Source: Apium graveolens (Eukaryota > Streptophyta > Magnoliopsida > Apiales > Apiaceae). From it: a DNA stretch of 64,000 nt. Every line of letters starts with the position of its first letter. Position 1 is the stretch's first letter. A program made the translations under genes and the position numbers. The notes beneath the pieces were generated by a model, which was given only the letters and a program-made list of their open reading frames with translations, was not told the origin of the DNA and did not search any database. The DNA lies in the NCBI RefSeq assembly GCF_009905375.1, contig NW_027417602.1:23814-87813 (forward strand), read 5' to 3'. Of this stretch, positions 13,171 through 23,608 are shown in pieces.

Positions 13171-13287
13171 TTTAAATTTTGGTCCATTTAATATTTCAAA
13201 CCTAGTCGCCAGATCCGGACTATAAATATTATTAGGATTGGATTAAAAAGCACAATTTGGGCTGGACAATATAAAAGTGGGGTGTTG

Positions 13288-13965
13288 GTTCCAAATGTCA
13301 CTATTTGGGGTTATATGACCCTCAATATCACTTTTTAAATGGTTGACCCTAAATGTCACTTGAAAACGGAGATTCGGGTTATTTTTTCAAAATAAACGAA
13401 AATGCCATTTCGTGTTGAGTTTTTCTATAACAAAACGCATACTGAAGTCATGTTTTTTAAAACGATCAGTAAACTCTGATCCTTTTATTTAATAAAAGAA
13501 AAATACAATTTCGTTTTATGTTTTTGTTTAAAAACGTGGTTTCAAACTGTGTTTTTGATGAAAACGCAATTTCAGAATTTGTTTTGGTCAAAAACGCAGT
13601 CTCGTCTTTTGTTTATGGATATAAAAACATGGTTTAAAACTTAGTTTTTCGTAAAAACACAATTTTTAACTGAGTTTTTCTCAGGATACAGAAAGAAACA
13701 GAAAAAAAACAAAACCAAAACGCAAATCCAAAATGACTTAATATGAAAAACTAATCTTGAGGTTCCGTTTTGCCCCCTAAACATGAATTGAAATTGCGTT
13801 TTCAATTTTTTTTTAAAAATTTGAAAACGAAACACGCAACTCTGTTTTTCATTAAAAAGAATAACATAACACGAAACTCCGTTTTGGAGTGACATTAGTG
13901 GTGATATTTTAGTAAAGTGACATTGAGGGCCATTTTATACACCGAATAGTAACATTTGAGATCCT
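13288..13965. mobile_element. TIR element of the GTGACATTT family
   Basis: The left end CCAAATGTCACTATTTGGGG and the inverted right end (TCAAATGTTACTATTCGG) match, and both continue into ...CCCTCAATRTCACTTT, giving terminal inverted repeats of about 60-70 bp. The inside is a loose repetition of AAAACGCAATTTC-like words. Similar end words occur inside the 10262-12325 foldback, so the two belong to related families. No transposase is seen. Confidence 0.5.
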
Positions 13966-13979
13966 TTTTTTTTTTACAA

Positions 13980-14107
13980 AAGTGCGGAGGAAGCAATTGG
14001 GAATAATTCGAAAGATGTGTGTGGTTTTCATCCTCTCAATCCCAAGTGCGGAGGAAGCAATTGAGAATAATTCGAAAGATGTGTGTGGTTTTCATCCTCT
14101 CAATCCC
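13980..14107. repeat. 64-bp tandem duplication upstream of the F-box gene
   Basis: Copies 13980-14043 and 14044-14107 differ at one base (TTGGGAA versus TTGAGAA). It lies in what should be promoter or 5' UTR, and it creates an upstream in-frame ATG at 14019. Confidence 0.97.
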
Positions 14108-14129
14108 TTTCTTTCTACAAACATTGCAC

Positions 14130-14163
14130 AAATTATTTGACAAGAAGAAGAAGAAGAAGAAAG
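14130..14163. repeat. AAG microsatellite in the F-box 5' region
   Basis: A run of AAG triplets that would encode seven lysines if translated from the upstream ATG at 14019. It is typical of a 5' UTR microsatellite. Confidence 0.9.
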
Positions 14164-14198
14164 AAGTTGGTAATTCGAAAGAAGTTGGCAGTACACAG

Positions 14199-15282
14199 AT
14201 GATGAATGCATGGGGTGAACTTGACATCAATCTATTAGGTGAAATAATGGACAGACTTTGTTTTAAAGACCAGGCTCGTATCCGTGGTGTTTGCAAGAGT
14301 TGGCTCGCTGCTCGTCCCGGAACTAGTACACGATTACCCTGGTTTTTCTATCTTGATTGTTCGCTTCCAACCGTGACCAACAAGTTACAATTTCGACTTT
14401 ACGAACCAACTTCATCAAATCTAGTTTCACTTTACAACATATCGTTGATTAGATTAGGCATTCCGTCTCCTTCTTCGTACCGATATATTTCGGTTGCCAT
14501 CGAGCACAATTGGTTATTTATCACCTGCTCTGGAAAAATATTTTCTAATTTGAGGCGCAGATACTTTATATTAATATCTCTTTTTAACAAAAAAGTTTAT
14601 GATAATGTCTACTACCAACCCTGATTCCCCAAACCGCGTCTTCTTTCTTATAGACGCTGCTAGCAATGCTCACAAAATTGTTGTTTTATCATTTCACTAT
14701 GGAGATAAGGATTGTAATTGTCGGCCTGTCTACATTGCTGGAATCATGTACATTGTTTCTCCTTATGGACAAATAGCATCCTATGATACAGTTTACGGAG
14801 AATTCAAGTTTGAAAGTTTGTTTGTGGACGAGCTTTTTAGACTTAATTATACATCTTCCATTTACCACAGAGTGTTTCAGTTGAATGGACAGCTGATGCT
14901 AATGTATTTTGGTTTCCGTAACAACAACGCCACTTCTCTCGGCAAACACTGTATAAAAATGTATGATTGGTCAAGCAAGGTATGGATTCCTGCGAGAACC
15001 CTAGTCGGTAACTCGTTATTTGTTAGAGACAGATTTGTTGAGGTTACAACTGTTAATAGGGAGGACACGCGTATTAATGGAGTATTATCAAACAAGTTGT
15101 ACTGGTTTTTTGATGGTGGGTGCGTTATTTACTCCATTGTTGATGGCGAGTTACTTGAATTTAAGTCTATTAATGCTGATGATCATAATGGTGGCAATTT
15201 ACCTGAATACAAGTATAACCATGATGTATCTTTTTCTGATGCAATCAAGGCAGTTTATTGGTTATATCCCCCTCCAGTCTAG
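14199..15282 (+). pseudogene. F-box protein gene (plant F-box/DUF295-like) with a frameshift
   Basis: The frame from ATG 14199 (or 14202) opens with an F-box: GELDINLLGEIMDRLCFKDQ followed by ARIRGVCKSWL. F-box proteins bind SKP1 and bring targets to SCF ubiquitin ligases. The rest resembles the beta-propeller-type C-terminal part of plant F-box/DUF295 proteins, for example the YIAGIMYIVSPYGQIASYD segment. The frame from the F-box ends at 14624 and the C-terminal part is open only in the next frame, 14599-15282. A run of six A at 14590-14595 (AACAAAAAAGTT) is the likely slip point: one base too many joins the frames badly. An upstream in-frame ATG at 14019 adds a Lys-rich segment coded by an AAG microsatellite and is probably UTR. 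It could be a pseudogene, an assembly error or a short unseen intron. No other exon is evident, as expected for this mostly intronless family. Confidence 0.75.
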
Positions 15283-16760
15283 GTAAACCATCAAGTATTC
15301 TTCTTCAAATTCATTGATCATATTTCATATTTTGAAGCTTCTATTCGTCTTTCCGTATTACATCTTTGTTTAATGTTTTGTTTTGAATATTTTTTGGTAA
15401 GCTTACTTGTTTTAATTTCCGTGTTGGAGATTGTGAGTAGTTATCAGAATAAGAATCAAGACCAATGTATTATGAAAACATAACAAAGCATAAGCTTTGG
15501 TGAATTGAATCAAGGAAAGTCACCAAGCAAGGTTTTTTAATCGTAAAAGAGATGAAAAGTTTCATCAAAGTGACATATGAAAAGTGATTCTTAATACTCA
15601 ACAACCCAAATATATTTCTCATGTGTGGGAATTACATGTTTTTGTAGGAAAAATGGCTTAGCTTAGCGGGTAGCCCTCTGCTCTTGGACAAAGAGACTGA
15701 GTTTGCATTAGGATTGGCTAAAACTTGTCTTCTTTACATCTCGTACTATTTATCTTTTATTTTGCTAAATAAATTGTATTAGAAAAAGAAAAAATGACTG
15801 CAAAATCACTCAATGCATACCATAATTATCAATTAAGACGGGTCTTTTATTTGGAAATGAGTTTCATGTGTGTTTTTTCATCATAGGTTCGTGGCTGACG
15901 TACTGAAGGCTGTCTAATTGGTTTATAATTCTCTGATTTTTATCGAGAATTACTTCAGGTCTTAGCTGAAACTTGTCTGAAGCTGTGTATTGTTGCAGTG
16001 ACGACTGATTTGGTTCATGGGGCTCTCTGGGTATATTATTGTCTTAATATTAAGAGTCAGATTGAGTATAAACTTTTAACATTAATATTCATAAATGTAG
16101 TTGGAATAAGTGTTGAAGTTCTTGTTTAATTCTATGACCGGAATGGGGTGAAAATATAATTACACTCATCAATCTTTAGATGTAGAATTTATCCATATTA
16201 TTCATGCACCTGTTTATCAATTTAAAACAGCCTGCACAACTGCATTACTTTCAAAGTTTATATATTGCCCTCCTCTGGGGCACGTTCTCACTGTCGTGAC
16301 AGAAAAGCTGCATCATCTTTCTTTTCCACCGATATATTTCTTTACATTTTTTGTTTGAGAATTGCTCCTCCACCGGCTCATTTTTTTCCAAGTTAACACG
16401 AGTTTAATTTGCCAAATGTAGCCTTGAGTTGGCATTATGTGAATTTATAGCTCAATTTTTGAAAAGTATATGATTTTTATGAAATCTTTTTCCATTGTTA
16501 ATATGCCAAGTAGGCTAATTACAGTAAACCTATTTCTGGTTAGTGATGATAGGCTTGAACTTCCTCGTTATTCAATTATTTAGTAACCCATTAAACTATA
16601 TAAAAAAGTGTGAGATTTAACTTTTGGCAAATATGTTGAGATGCAAAAACATATAAGGTCTACTTAGTGTGAAGTTCTATAAGATTTTCATGAAGAAAAA
16701 AGTAGTGGAAGAGTTTGGGGTTAAAAAAAAAAGAGCAAGTCAGCTAATTATTATGAGTTT
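15283..16760. other. Intergenic DNA downstream of the F-box gene
   Basis: AT-rich, with no convincing coding frame. The first few hundred bases are probably 3' UTR and terminator. The GTAAACC just after the stop and a CATAGGTTCG near 15890 could mark a 3'-UTR intron, but this is a guess. Confidence 0.4.
15652..15785 (+). repeat. Possible tRNA-derived SINE remnant
   Basis: GGCTTAGCTTAGCGGGTAGC resembles a pol III A box of a tRNA head. About 40 bases on, GACTGAGTTTGCATTAGG is a weak B-box candidate. A T-rich tail follows. No flanking duplication was found, so this is tentative. Confidence 0.3.
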
Positions 16761-16765
16761 TCTGA

Positions 16766-16909
16766 GAGTGCCATATGTGATACTTTTCGTCATTGTGCTT
16801 ATTAATGGTCCATTTGGCTCATTTTACTATGGGATGACATGTGAGAGCCACACGTGATACTCTCCATTATTGTGCTTATTAATGATCCGTTCGGCTCATT
16901 TCAATATCA
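16766..16909. repeat. Diverged tandem duplication, period 77 bp
   Basis: Two copies share GTGATACT, ATTGTGCTTATTAATG and TTCGGCTCATTT/TTTGGCTCATTT at an offset of 77 bases. The copies differ at several positions, so it is old. Confidence 0.85.
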
Positions 16910-17292
16910 GTTGACATTTACCCCCCTCCCACCAATTGCAAAGACTTGGCTAATTTACCCCTCCCCATTTTGTTTAGCTATTAATTCTTTTTCTGCTTCA
17001 TGTGTATCTGTCATCTTTGTACAACCAGAAAGTATCTAGATAAAGTAAATATCTACTTCCCTTTTTAGTGTTGCACATAATATTTTAAATTTTCAGCCCC
17101 TCAACGTGATGATAGTCAACTTAAGCAGCTGGGAGTATGAATGGTTTTTGTACAAGCTCACTTTTGTTTCTTCTTCCCTCAAATTGAAATTGAAAGAGGC
17201 GTCTCCACTTGATGCATGGCGGCCAAAATCAATGGTCACTTTTGTTACTATCTCCTGCGTGTGCATACCAAAAAATGGTCAATTTTGTTATT

Positions 17293-17516
17293 CTCTTCAT
17301 GGTATGCTTAACACCAGCAGTTGATTGTGATCTCTCGCTGGCCCAGGTGTTGATTATCGATCTTTCAGTTCATTTAAGGCCATCCTTCATGCTTTTACAC
17401 TGCTCTCTTCATGGTATGCTTAATACCAGCAGCTGATTGTCATCTCTCACTGGCCCAGGCGTTGGTTATCTTTCTTTCAATTTTATTTAAAGCCATTGTT
17501 CATACTTTTACAGTGC
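17293..17516. repeat. Tandem duplication, period 112 bp
   Basis: Copies 17293-17404 and 17405-17516 share CTCTTCATGGTATGCTTAA and TCACTGGCCCAGG/TCGCTGGCCCAGG. Short plus-strand frames through it are not convincing genes. Confidence 0.9.
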
Positions 17517-17634
17517 CTTGGATAAGCTGTATCTGCTATATTCGCAAATTTGATAAAAGTGGAAAAAAGTCTTAGGTCACCTAAGCTTAGGCTTAGGCTA
17601 ATTTGATAATATTTGCTGGTTCTCTTACTCCTTG

Positions 17635-17815
17635 CTCACGCTAACAAGTGTCTTGCCCTTCATTAGAATTGCTTCGGCCTGCCACCTCTACTAGTTCCCC
17701 TAGCATGTTAGAAGTTACAACTGATCACAAGCGTCTTACAACATAGGAATTGCTTCGGCCAGGCAATCCACCACTACTGGTTCGCCTAGCATGTTAGCAG
17801 TTACAACTGGTTTGA
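17635..17815. repeat. Tandem duplication, period about 81-86 bp
   Basis: Two copies share GAATTGCTTCGGCC and CCTAGCATGTTAGMAGTTAC. An internal insertion of about 5 bases explains the change of offset. Confidence 0.85.
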
Positions 17816-17829
17816 GCTGTGAATTAATT

Positions 17830-18840
17830 TACATATATTTTTTACATATATGTGAATTAATTTACATATATAAATAACTTCATTAATTTCATATAATAGC
17901 GACAAAAATTAATTAGCGAAAGAAACTGCATTTGTAGTTTGTTTAGCAATTTAGGAAAAGAATGGGAGGTAGATTATGGAATCACTCAACAGGAGATAGA
18001 ATTGAATTTGAAAAGACTGGCTTGAATTATAACTAACTTTTGTTTTGTAGTTTGTGATTGTATTGTTTGCGGGATGCGTTTCTTAGTTTTGTTTGCGAAG
18101 AATAAAGAGTAATTTTAGTTTGCCATGGATTAAATTATGTGTATTTTGTTTGGCTATACTTCGTAATTTTTATTCTAGTGATCCCTCAAGTTGGGAATAC
18201 GTTTCTTCTAGTCAGGCCTGTTTGTTTTATAATAATTTTTAATTTCTTTTTTCTATTCTCCAGTTATAAGTCTGCCTACATACGAAAGTGGTTGTTATGA
18301 ATATTTATCTACTTACTAATATTCATAATCATTTGTATCTTAATTGTTCATAGAATACACTCTTGAAAAAAAGTAAACTTACGATTTTAAGAAATTAATA
18401 GGAAAGAGTAAATTTTTTTTGGGACAAACATGAATCATATAAAAATCGACGACTCATTTTTTACTCTCTTTCTTTTTATTTATCTGCCGCAAAATAATAA
18501 CAAATATTTGTAGCAATGAAGATGTTATCTAAGTTACAGAAAAAATTGCGATAAAACTGCAATATTGAGGGTGAATGTGCAAAAATAACCATTTCTTGGA
18601 GTGCAGTAACAAGAATACTAATTTTGCCGAAAGATGGCGAAAAATACACGATAGAATGCACATACTGTGGTAGGTTATCGGTTAATATGCAATTATGGGT
18701 TGTGTGATAATCAGTACGCAAATGTATCTTGGGTATTGTGAACTATATTTATTTTTAAAAAAACGAGACGCATCTGAAGATTGGGCTTCATAGGTAATTT
18801 GTTATTTTTTTGACTCTGCAGTCATAGTCATTCGTGCAAA
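17830..18840. other. Intergenic DNA, nothing recognised
   Basis: AT-rich with short homopolymer runs. One 81-codon minus-strand frame (18476-18721) shows no motif and is not supported as a gene. Confidence 0.5.
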
Positions 18841-18844
18841 TTAG

Positions 18845-18975
18845 TATGCTGCTGTAGTATATGCCTTTTTATCCGACACCTCATAAAATTTATCATCACC
18901 GCCAATTGATATGCTATTACAGTATATGTCTTTCCATCCAACACATTATAAAGTTCACCATCAAATTGACCAAAC
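18845..18975. repeat. Diverged tandem duplication, period 65 bp
   Basis: Two copies share TATGCT, GTATATG, ATCCRACAC, ATAAARTT and CATCA...AATTGA in register at 65 bases. A 60-codon minus-strand frame crosses it, but the period is not a multiple of three, so coding is unlikely. Confidence 0.75.
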
Positions 18976-19019
18976 AATTTCTCATCTTTCCTTAAATCAT
19001 TTCTCGTCACCCAATAAGA

Positions 19020-19573
19020 ATCTAGGAGCCTAGTCCATCAAGGAGGTCTAGTTGTTTTATTCTTCTCCTCAATTCAAATTCCATGCGGATATGTACGGGG
19101 AGTAGTCGAAATTTTGAGAGGGAAAAAGTAATTTGATATGAATATTCAACAGTTTATCGCCTTAATTTGCCTAATTATGAGATGTAAAGAGTGTAGTGAG
19201 GAAAGGGGGAACTAAATGCAAGTGAGTGTATAAGTGGATTTAGATCGGTTATTGCATACGCATGTGTAAAATGGGTATTGGATAGCACGCATATCTCATT
19301 AGAATATTCAAATGGATATTTTCAGCCAAATCTCTCGATAATTGGTAGTCTTCTTATTCTAAACAAAAAAGTCGTTATTTTTTTATATTTTATTAACAGT
19401 TAGTGTTCGAAATAATGAAATTGTTACAAATTTAAAAATCGAAGTAAATTTATAATACGAAACCTAAATCAAAAGTAATTATATATGTGAACAAGACCAG
19501 TGTTGGACGTCAACAACTTGTAAATTGAATTTGAGTATTATTTATAGAAGAATTGTTAAGTTTAAATGGATGT
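19020..19573. other. Intergenic DNA, nothing recognised
   Basis: AT-rich sequence without long frames, repeats or transposon ends that I can support. Confidence 0.5.
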
Positions 19574-19733
19574 AGGCTCTGTTTGGGTTCCATGGTTAAA
19601 AATTACCGTGCTGGTGGAAAAAGTACTTGTAATAAAAGTGTTGTTAAAAATTCAGATAATTGTTTGGTAATATTTTTGATATTTATATATTTTAATTTAA
19701 AATTTTAAATACATGATGTTTTTGTTGAAGTTT

Positions 19734-19738
19734 GATAT
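19734..19738. repeat. Target-site duplication of the gypsy element, left (GATAT)
   Basis: GATAT is repeated at 25909-25913 immediately after the right LTR; five bases is the expected length for LTR elements. Confidence 0.85.
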
Positions 19739-20305
19739 TGTTGTGGAATAAAAACTTGAGTACTTTAGTATTTAATGCTAGGGTTGGTGAGTTTCGAGTT
19801 TTAATGGCTGCTCTTGTGTTTTGGACTATCGATCCTTGCAAGATGCCTACGTATCTCTGTGTTGTAGAGAATCAAGCCAAAAACGTAGTTCTAGATTGAG
19901 GGGTAGAGTCCTTTATATAGAGTTGAGTCTAGGGTTAGACTTCTGTTGGGCCCAACACTTGGTGGATAAGTCTCCAACTTAGATGGTGATTAGGAGAGTC
20001 CCCTTAAGGAAGGAGATCCAGAACCTTCTATGTAAGACTTTGAGTCCATTTAGAACACACACATATCTGCTCTTCCAGCCGTATTGGGCCTCGTCCGTGA
20101 ACAACTCAGGTTCGTGGACTTGGATGACCTCTGCTTGTGGGCTTTGGATGTTTGGGCCGTCATAGGCCTGTTACGAAGTTTTGGATCCAGGTCTGCTATG
20201 AAACTTGGACCAGACAGGTCTGTATTGGAATTTTCGGATAAGAAGCCCAAGCGTAATTAATGCGACATTTAATGTGTCTTTGGGATGTATTTTCTATCCA
20301 TATCA
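19739..20305 (-). mobile_element. 3' LTR of the gypsy element (567 bp)
   Basis: Begins TGTTGTGGAATAAAAAC and ends CTATCCATATCA. The minus strand carries a TATA box (TATATAAAG, 19911-19919). Just inside lies the polypurine tract (minus GTTGGGGGGCAAA, 20306-20318). Confidence 0.9.
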
Positions 20306-20318
20306 TTTGCCCCCCAAC
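20306..20318 (-). other. Polypurine tract of the gypsy element
   Basis: On the minus strand GTTGGGGGGCAAA abuts the 3' LTR start, the usual plus-strand primer position. Confidence 0.8.
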
Positions 20319-20589
20319 TTCCGTGAATACTGCTCGAGTTTTCGTGAAAGTTACAATGGCCTAATCGCGACTCGGGGTACTTTCGGCCCTTCTCGGGTAT
20401 CGACCCTTCATGGGTATCCGCCCTTCGTGGGAATCGCCGCGTTATCGTAAAGTGTGGAGCGATCTACACGTTTACAACAGCTTATGAGTGTGATTATACA
20501 CACTTAAGGCCCTCGTAGAGGCTATTTGAATGGTGTTCAACACTAAATGGTCCTAATCGGGACTATAAAACGAGCGTTTATCACCCCTT

Positions 20590-20970
20590 AACCTTCGTCA
20601 AGGTTAAATATAGGGTGAAAGCTGCTAATTGGCCCTAATCGGGGCTAATTGACCCTAATCGGGGCTAATTTCTATGTACAAGTTGCTAATTAGGCTTAAA
20701 AGAGCCTAATTTTAAGTTATAATGCACTAATTGGCCTTAATCGAGGCTAATCTGCCTTAAACGGGGCTAATTACGACTAATCAGTATGCATAAGATACTA
20801 ATTATCCTTAATTCACACTAATTACAAGAGTGAATAGGTTAAACGACCCTAATCTGTGCTAATTTCATCACATAAATAACTAATTATCCATAATTTGGGT
20901 TAATTATGCTTAATATACACTAATCAGCCCTAATCTGGGCTTAATTTCACTAATCGGCCCTAATCTGGGC
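20590..20970. repeat. Short degenerate tandem array, consensus near CCTAATCGGGGCTAATT
   Basis: Some fifteen imperfect units of CTAAT followed by CGGGGCTAAT, GGGCTTAAT or similar, with unit lengths of about 18-25 bases. It lies between the polypurine tract and the remaining coding part of the gypsy element and is noncoding. Downstream, 20995-21075 is an AAATTTCAAA low-complexity run. Confidence 0.85.
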
Positions 20971-21654
20971 TTAATCTCAAAATCCTAAAAATTTAAAAAT
21001 TTTCAAAAAAATTTCTGATTTTTTTTCTATTTTTTTCAAAAAATTTCAAAAAATTTCAAAAAATTTCAAAAGGGGGGATCGGGGTCGAGCAGCACCTCCC
21101 GGGGCAGGAGGCTCTACTCGGCCTCAAGCCCCTAAAATGGGCTGATCGGCCACTTTGGGGTAGAGGGTTCTGGTCGGCCAGCTCCTGGTCGACCAGTTCT
21201 TGGTTGGCCTGGAGGTGGTTACCCAAGGGTTCCTGCCCCCCACTTTTTTTTTGAACTTCTAAGTAAGAGTTCTAGGTTTCTACATACCTTATCATGCTCT
21301 TGTGGTCCTTGATTTTCTATGAAATTAATTTCAAAGTTGTCTTTGCGTTCCTCAGGGTTCTACTATGGCTGTTTCAGCGAACATCTGTACTCATCCTGAT
21401 GGACGTTCTGTACTCGTTCTTGCTGAACGCTCTGTGTTCTACAGAAATTTCCCTTTGTAGGAAGCCTTATACTTCTTTGAACTAATCCAAACTTCTCTTG
21501 TAGGATGTTATGCCCCTCAACCTCCTCGTTCTCGTAGACGTTCTAGTCTTCACGAAACTTGGTTCTGGTGAGAACTATCGTTTTCGAGAAATTTCCCAAG
21601 GATCTCCCTAGAGGGTCTCTGAGGTATCTTTTGAAGGCCTCATAGCCCTCCTAC
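20971..21654. other. Noncoding 3' region of the gypsy element
   Basis: Low-complexity AAATTTCAAA repeats, then a GC-richer stretch with GGTCGGCC/GGTCGACC words (21080-21230), then unremarkable sequence. No RNase H or integrase motif appears on either strand. Confidence 0.6.
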
Positions 21655-22030
21655 ATGAGTTTCTGATAGGCTGAAAGGCCTCAATTTGTTGGGTGGTAGG
21701 CCAAGGCCACTATGGAGGTAAGTTGTGGCCGTCATAACTCTGATATAGAGGCTTCTGGTAGGCCAAAAGACCTCCAATTGATGGCTGGTTGGCCGGGGCT
21801 TCCCCGCACATAAATTGTGGCTGTCATGGCTTTGATACAGAGGCTCCTGGTAGGCCAAAGGGCCTCCAATTGTTTCCTGGTCAGCCGGGGCTTCCCCGTG
21901 CACAAATTGTGGCAGTCATGGCTCTAATACAGAGGCTCCTGGTAGGCCAAAGGGCCTCCAATTGTTGCCTGGTCGGCCGGGGCTTCCCCGCGCACAAATT
22001 ATGGCCGTAATGGCTCTGATACAAAGGCTT
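21655..22030. repeat. 92-bp tandem array inside the gypsy element
   Basis: About four units, marked by AGGCTYCTGGTAGGCCAAA at 21749, 21841 and 21933, plus a diverged unit at about 21657. Each unit also carries GGCCGGGGCTTCCCCG. The array starts exactly where RT coding ends on the minus strand, so the RT frame runs into it (PLYQSHYGHNLCAGKPRPT). Confidence 0.93.
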
Positions 22031-23154
22031 TTGAACGTTTTTGATAGAGAGTGGTGGCTCCATGTCTAGGATGACTTTGATCTTGTCGGGATTGGCCTCT
22101 ATCCCCCTCTTAGAGACTATGTGACCCAAAAATTTTCCAGACCCAACGCCAAAAGCACACTTGGCTGGGTTTAACATCATCTTGTGGTGCCTTAGCACTT
22201 CAAATGCCTCTTTGAGGTGACTAATATGATCGACCTTACTTAGGCTTTTTACTAACATGTCATCGACATAGACCTCCATAGTCTTTCCAATTAGATGGGC
22301 AAATATCTTGTTTACCAGTCTTTGATAAGTAACTCCTGCATTCTTAAGTCCAAAAGCCATAACAAGTTAACAGAATACACCAAAGTCAGTTATGAAAGAT
22401 ACCTTAGGGGTGTCATCCTTATGCATTCTGATTTGATTATAACCACTGAAGCCATCCATGAAGCTTAGCATATCATGTCCAGCAGTGGCATCGATCATGG
22501 TATCAATCCTTGGTGGGGGTAACAGTCTTTGGGACAAGCATCATTCAAATCAGTGAAGTCAATGCCCATCCTCCACTTTCCATTGGCCTTCTTGACCATT
22601 ACGGGGTTAGCCAACCATCCAGGGAATTGCACTTCCTCAATAAATCCAGCTTCTAAAAGCTTCTCGACCTCCTTCTTAATGGCTTCCAACCTATCAGGGG
22701 CATAAGTTCTCTTTTTTTGCTTTACATCTTTCCGAGTTGCATCAATGTTCAACCTATGAGTTATAAGGTTTGGGTCAATCCCAGGCATATCAGCTGCTGT
22801 CCAAGCAAATACATTATTATTTTCCTGGAGGAAAGTTGTCATTCGACCCTTCAAGTGCTTGTCCAGAGATGCTCCTATGTACGTGACCCTCTCCGGGTCT
22901 AAGGGGTCTAAAGGAATTAGGACCAAGTCCTCGGCTGGTTTTCCTCGCAGTTCGTCATTTTCTCGGATATCCATGTTTTCTATGGGGAGGACCTGCCCCC
23001 CTGTTCCATCGGGCCTAAGTGCTGCAACATAGCAACTGCGGGCCATCTTCTGATTTCCCCTTGCTTCTCCAGGACCATTCCTAGTTGGGAACTTCAGTAC
23101 CATGTGGTAGGTTGAGGGCACAACCTTAAAAGCATGGATCCCTGTTCTACCCAT
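21990..23154 (-). pseudogene. Truncated reverse transcriptase of the gypsy element
   Basis: The frame 22495-23154 has the pre-RT segment and WRMGIDFTDLNDACPKDCYP, the first RT block. A frameshift follows. The frame 21881-22360 restarts at MAFGLKNAGVTYQRLVNKIF and contains the catalytic VYVDDMLVKS and the LGHIVSKRGIEANPDKI block. After IKNVQ the protein turns into the 92-bp repeat. RNase H and integrase are absent. RT would copy the element RNA into DNA in cytoplasmic particles; this copy cannot. Confidence 0.9.
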
Positions 23155-23603
23155 GATAGCATTGTAGGTAGAGGCTGCCTTGACAACCTAAAGTTCAACA
23201 TCTGCGTGGCCTCCCTGGGCTCTTCCCCAATAGTTACGGGAAGTTGTATTGCTCCTTCGACTTTGCATTCCATATGGTTAAACCCGTAGATGGGTGCGTT
23301 AGATGGAGTTAGCTGAGAATCATTGTAGCCCATCCTTATGAATGTGTCATGGAATAGAATGTCCACGGAAGCTCCATTGTCCACTAGGACCCTCATAACA
23401 GGGCAATTTCCAATTATCAGAGTGATAACCAGAGGATCATCCTGAGGAAATTTCAAACCTTCAAGGTCTGGGTCACCAAATTCAAGCGTCATCTCTGACT
23501 TAGAACGCTTAGATGACTCTCCAACTATGCTCATCACTTCTCTTGCATAAGTTTTTCGGGAGTTCCTTGTAGTACCAACTGCTGTAGGTCCTCCTGAGAT
23601 CAT
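23094..23603 (-). pseudogene. Gypsy aspartic protease region
   Basis: PVMRVLVDNGASVDILFHDT holds the active-site block (D-N-G-A-S, the usual variant in this lineage instead of DTG). KRSKSEMTLEFGDPDLEGL lies upstream. The protease would process the Gag-Pol polyprotein. A frameshift separates it from RT (overlap 23094-23154) and a break near 23605 separates it from gag. Confidence 0.85.
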
Positions 23604-23608
23604 ATTGA

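Noticed and set aside
12500..13178. 8-bp target duplication for the hAT-like MITE
   Set aside because: AATAGTCC and TTTAAATT do not match, and shifted ends did not help.
14036..14296. 86-codon minus-strand frame opposite the F-box start
   Set aside because: It is the shadow of the F-box frame and the AAG run; no motif.
17106..17436. Small plus-strand frames with the repeated SLHGMLNTSS
   Set aside because: The repetition follows from the 112-bp tandem duplication; no coding signal otherwise.
21640..22010. Plus- and minus-strand frames across the 92-bp array as genes
   Set aside because: They are by-products of the repeat; only the short continuation of RT is a real reading.
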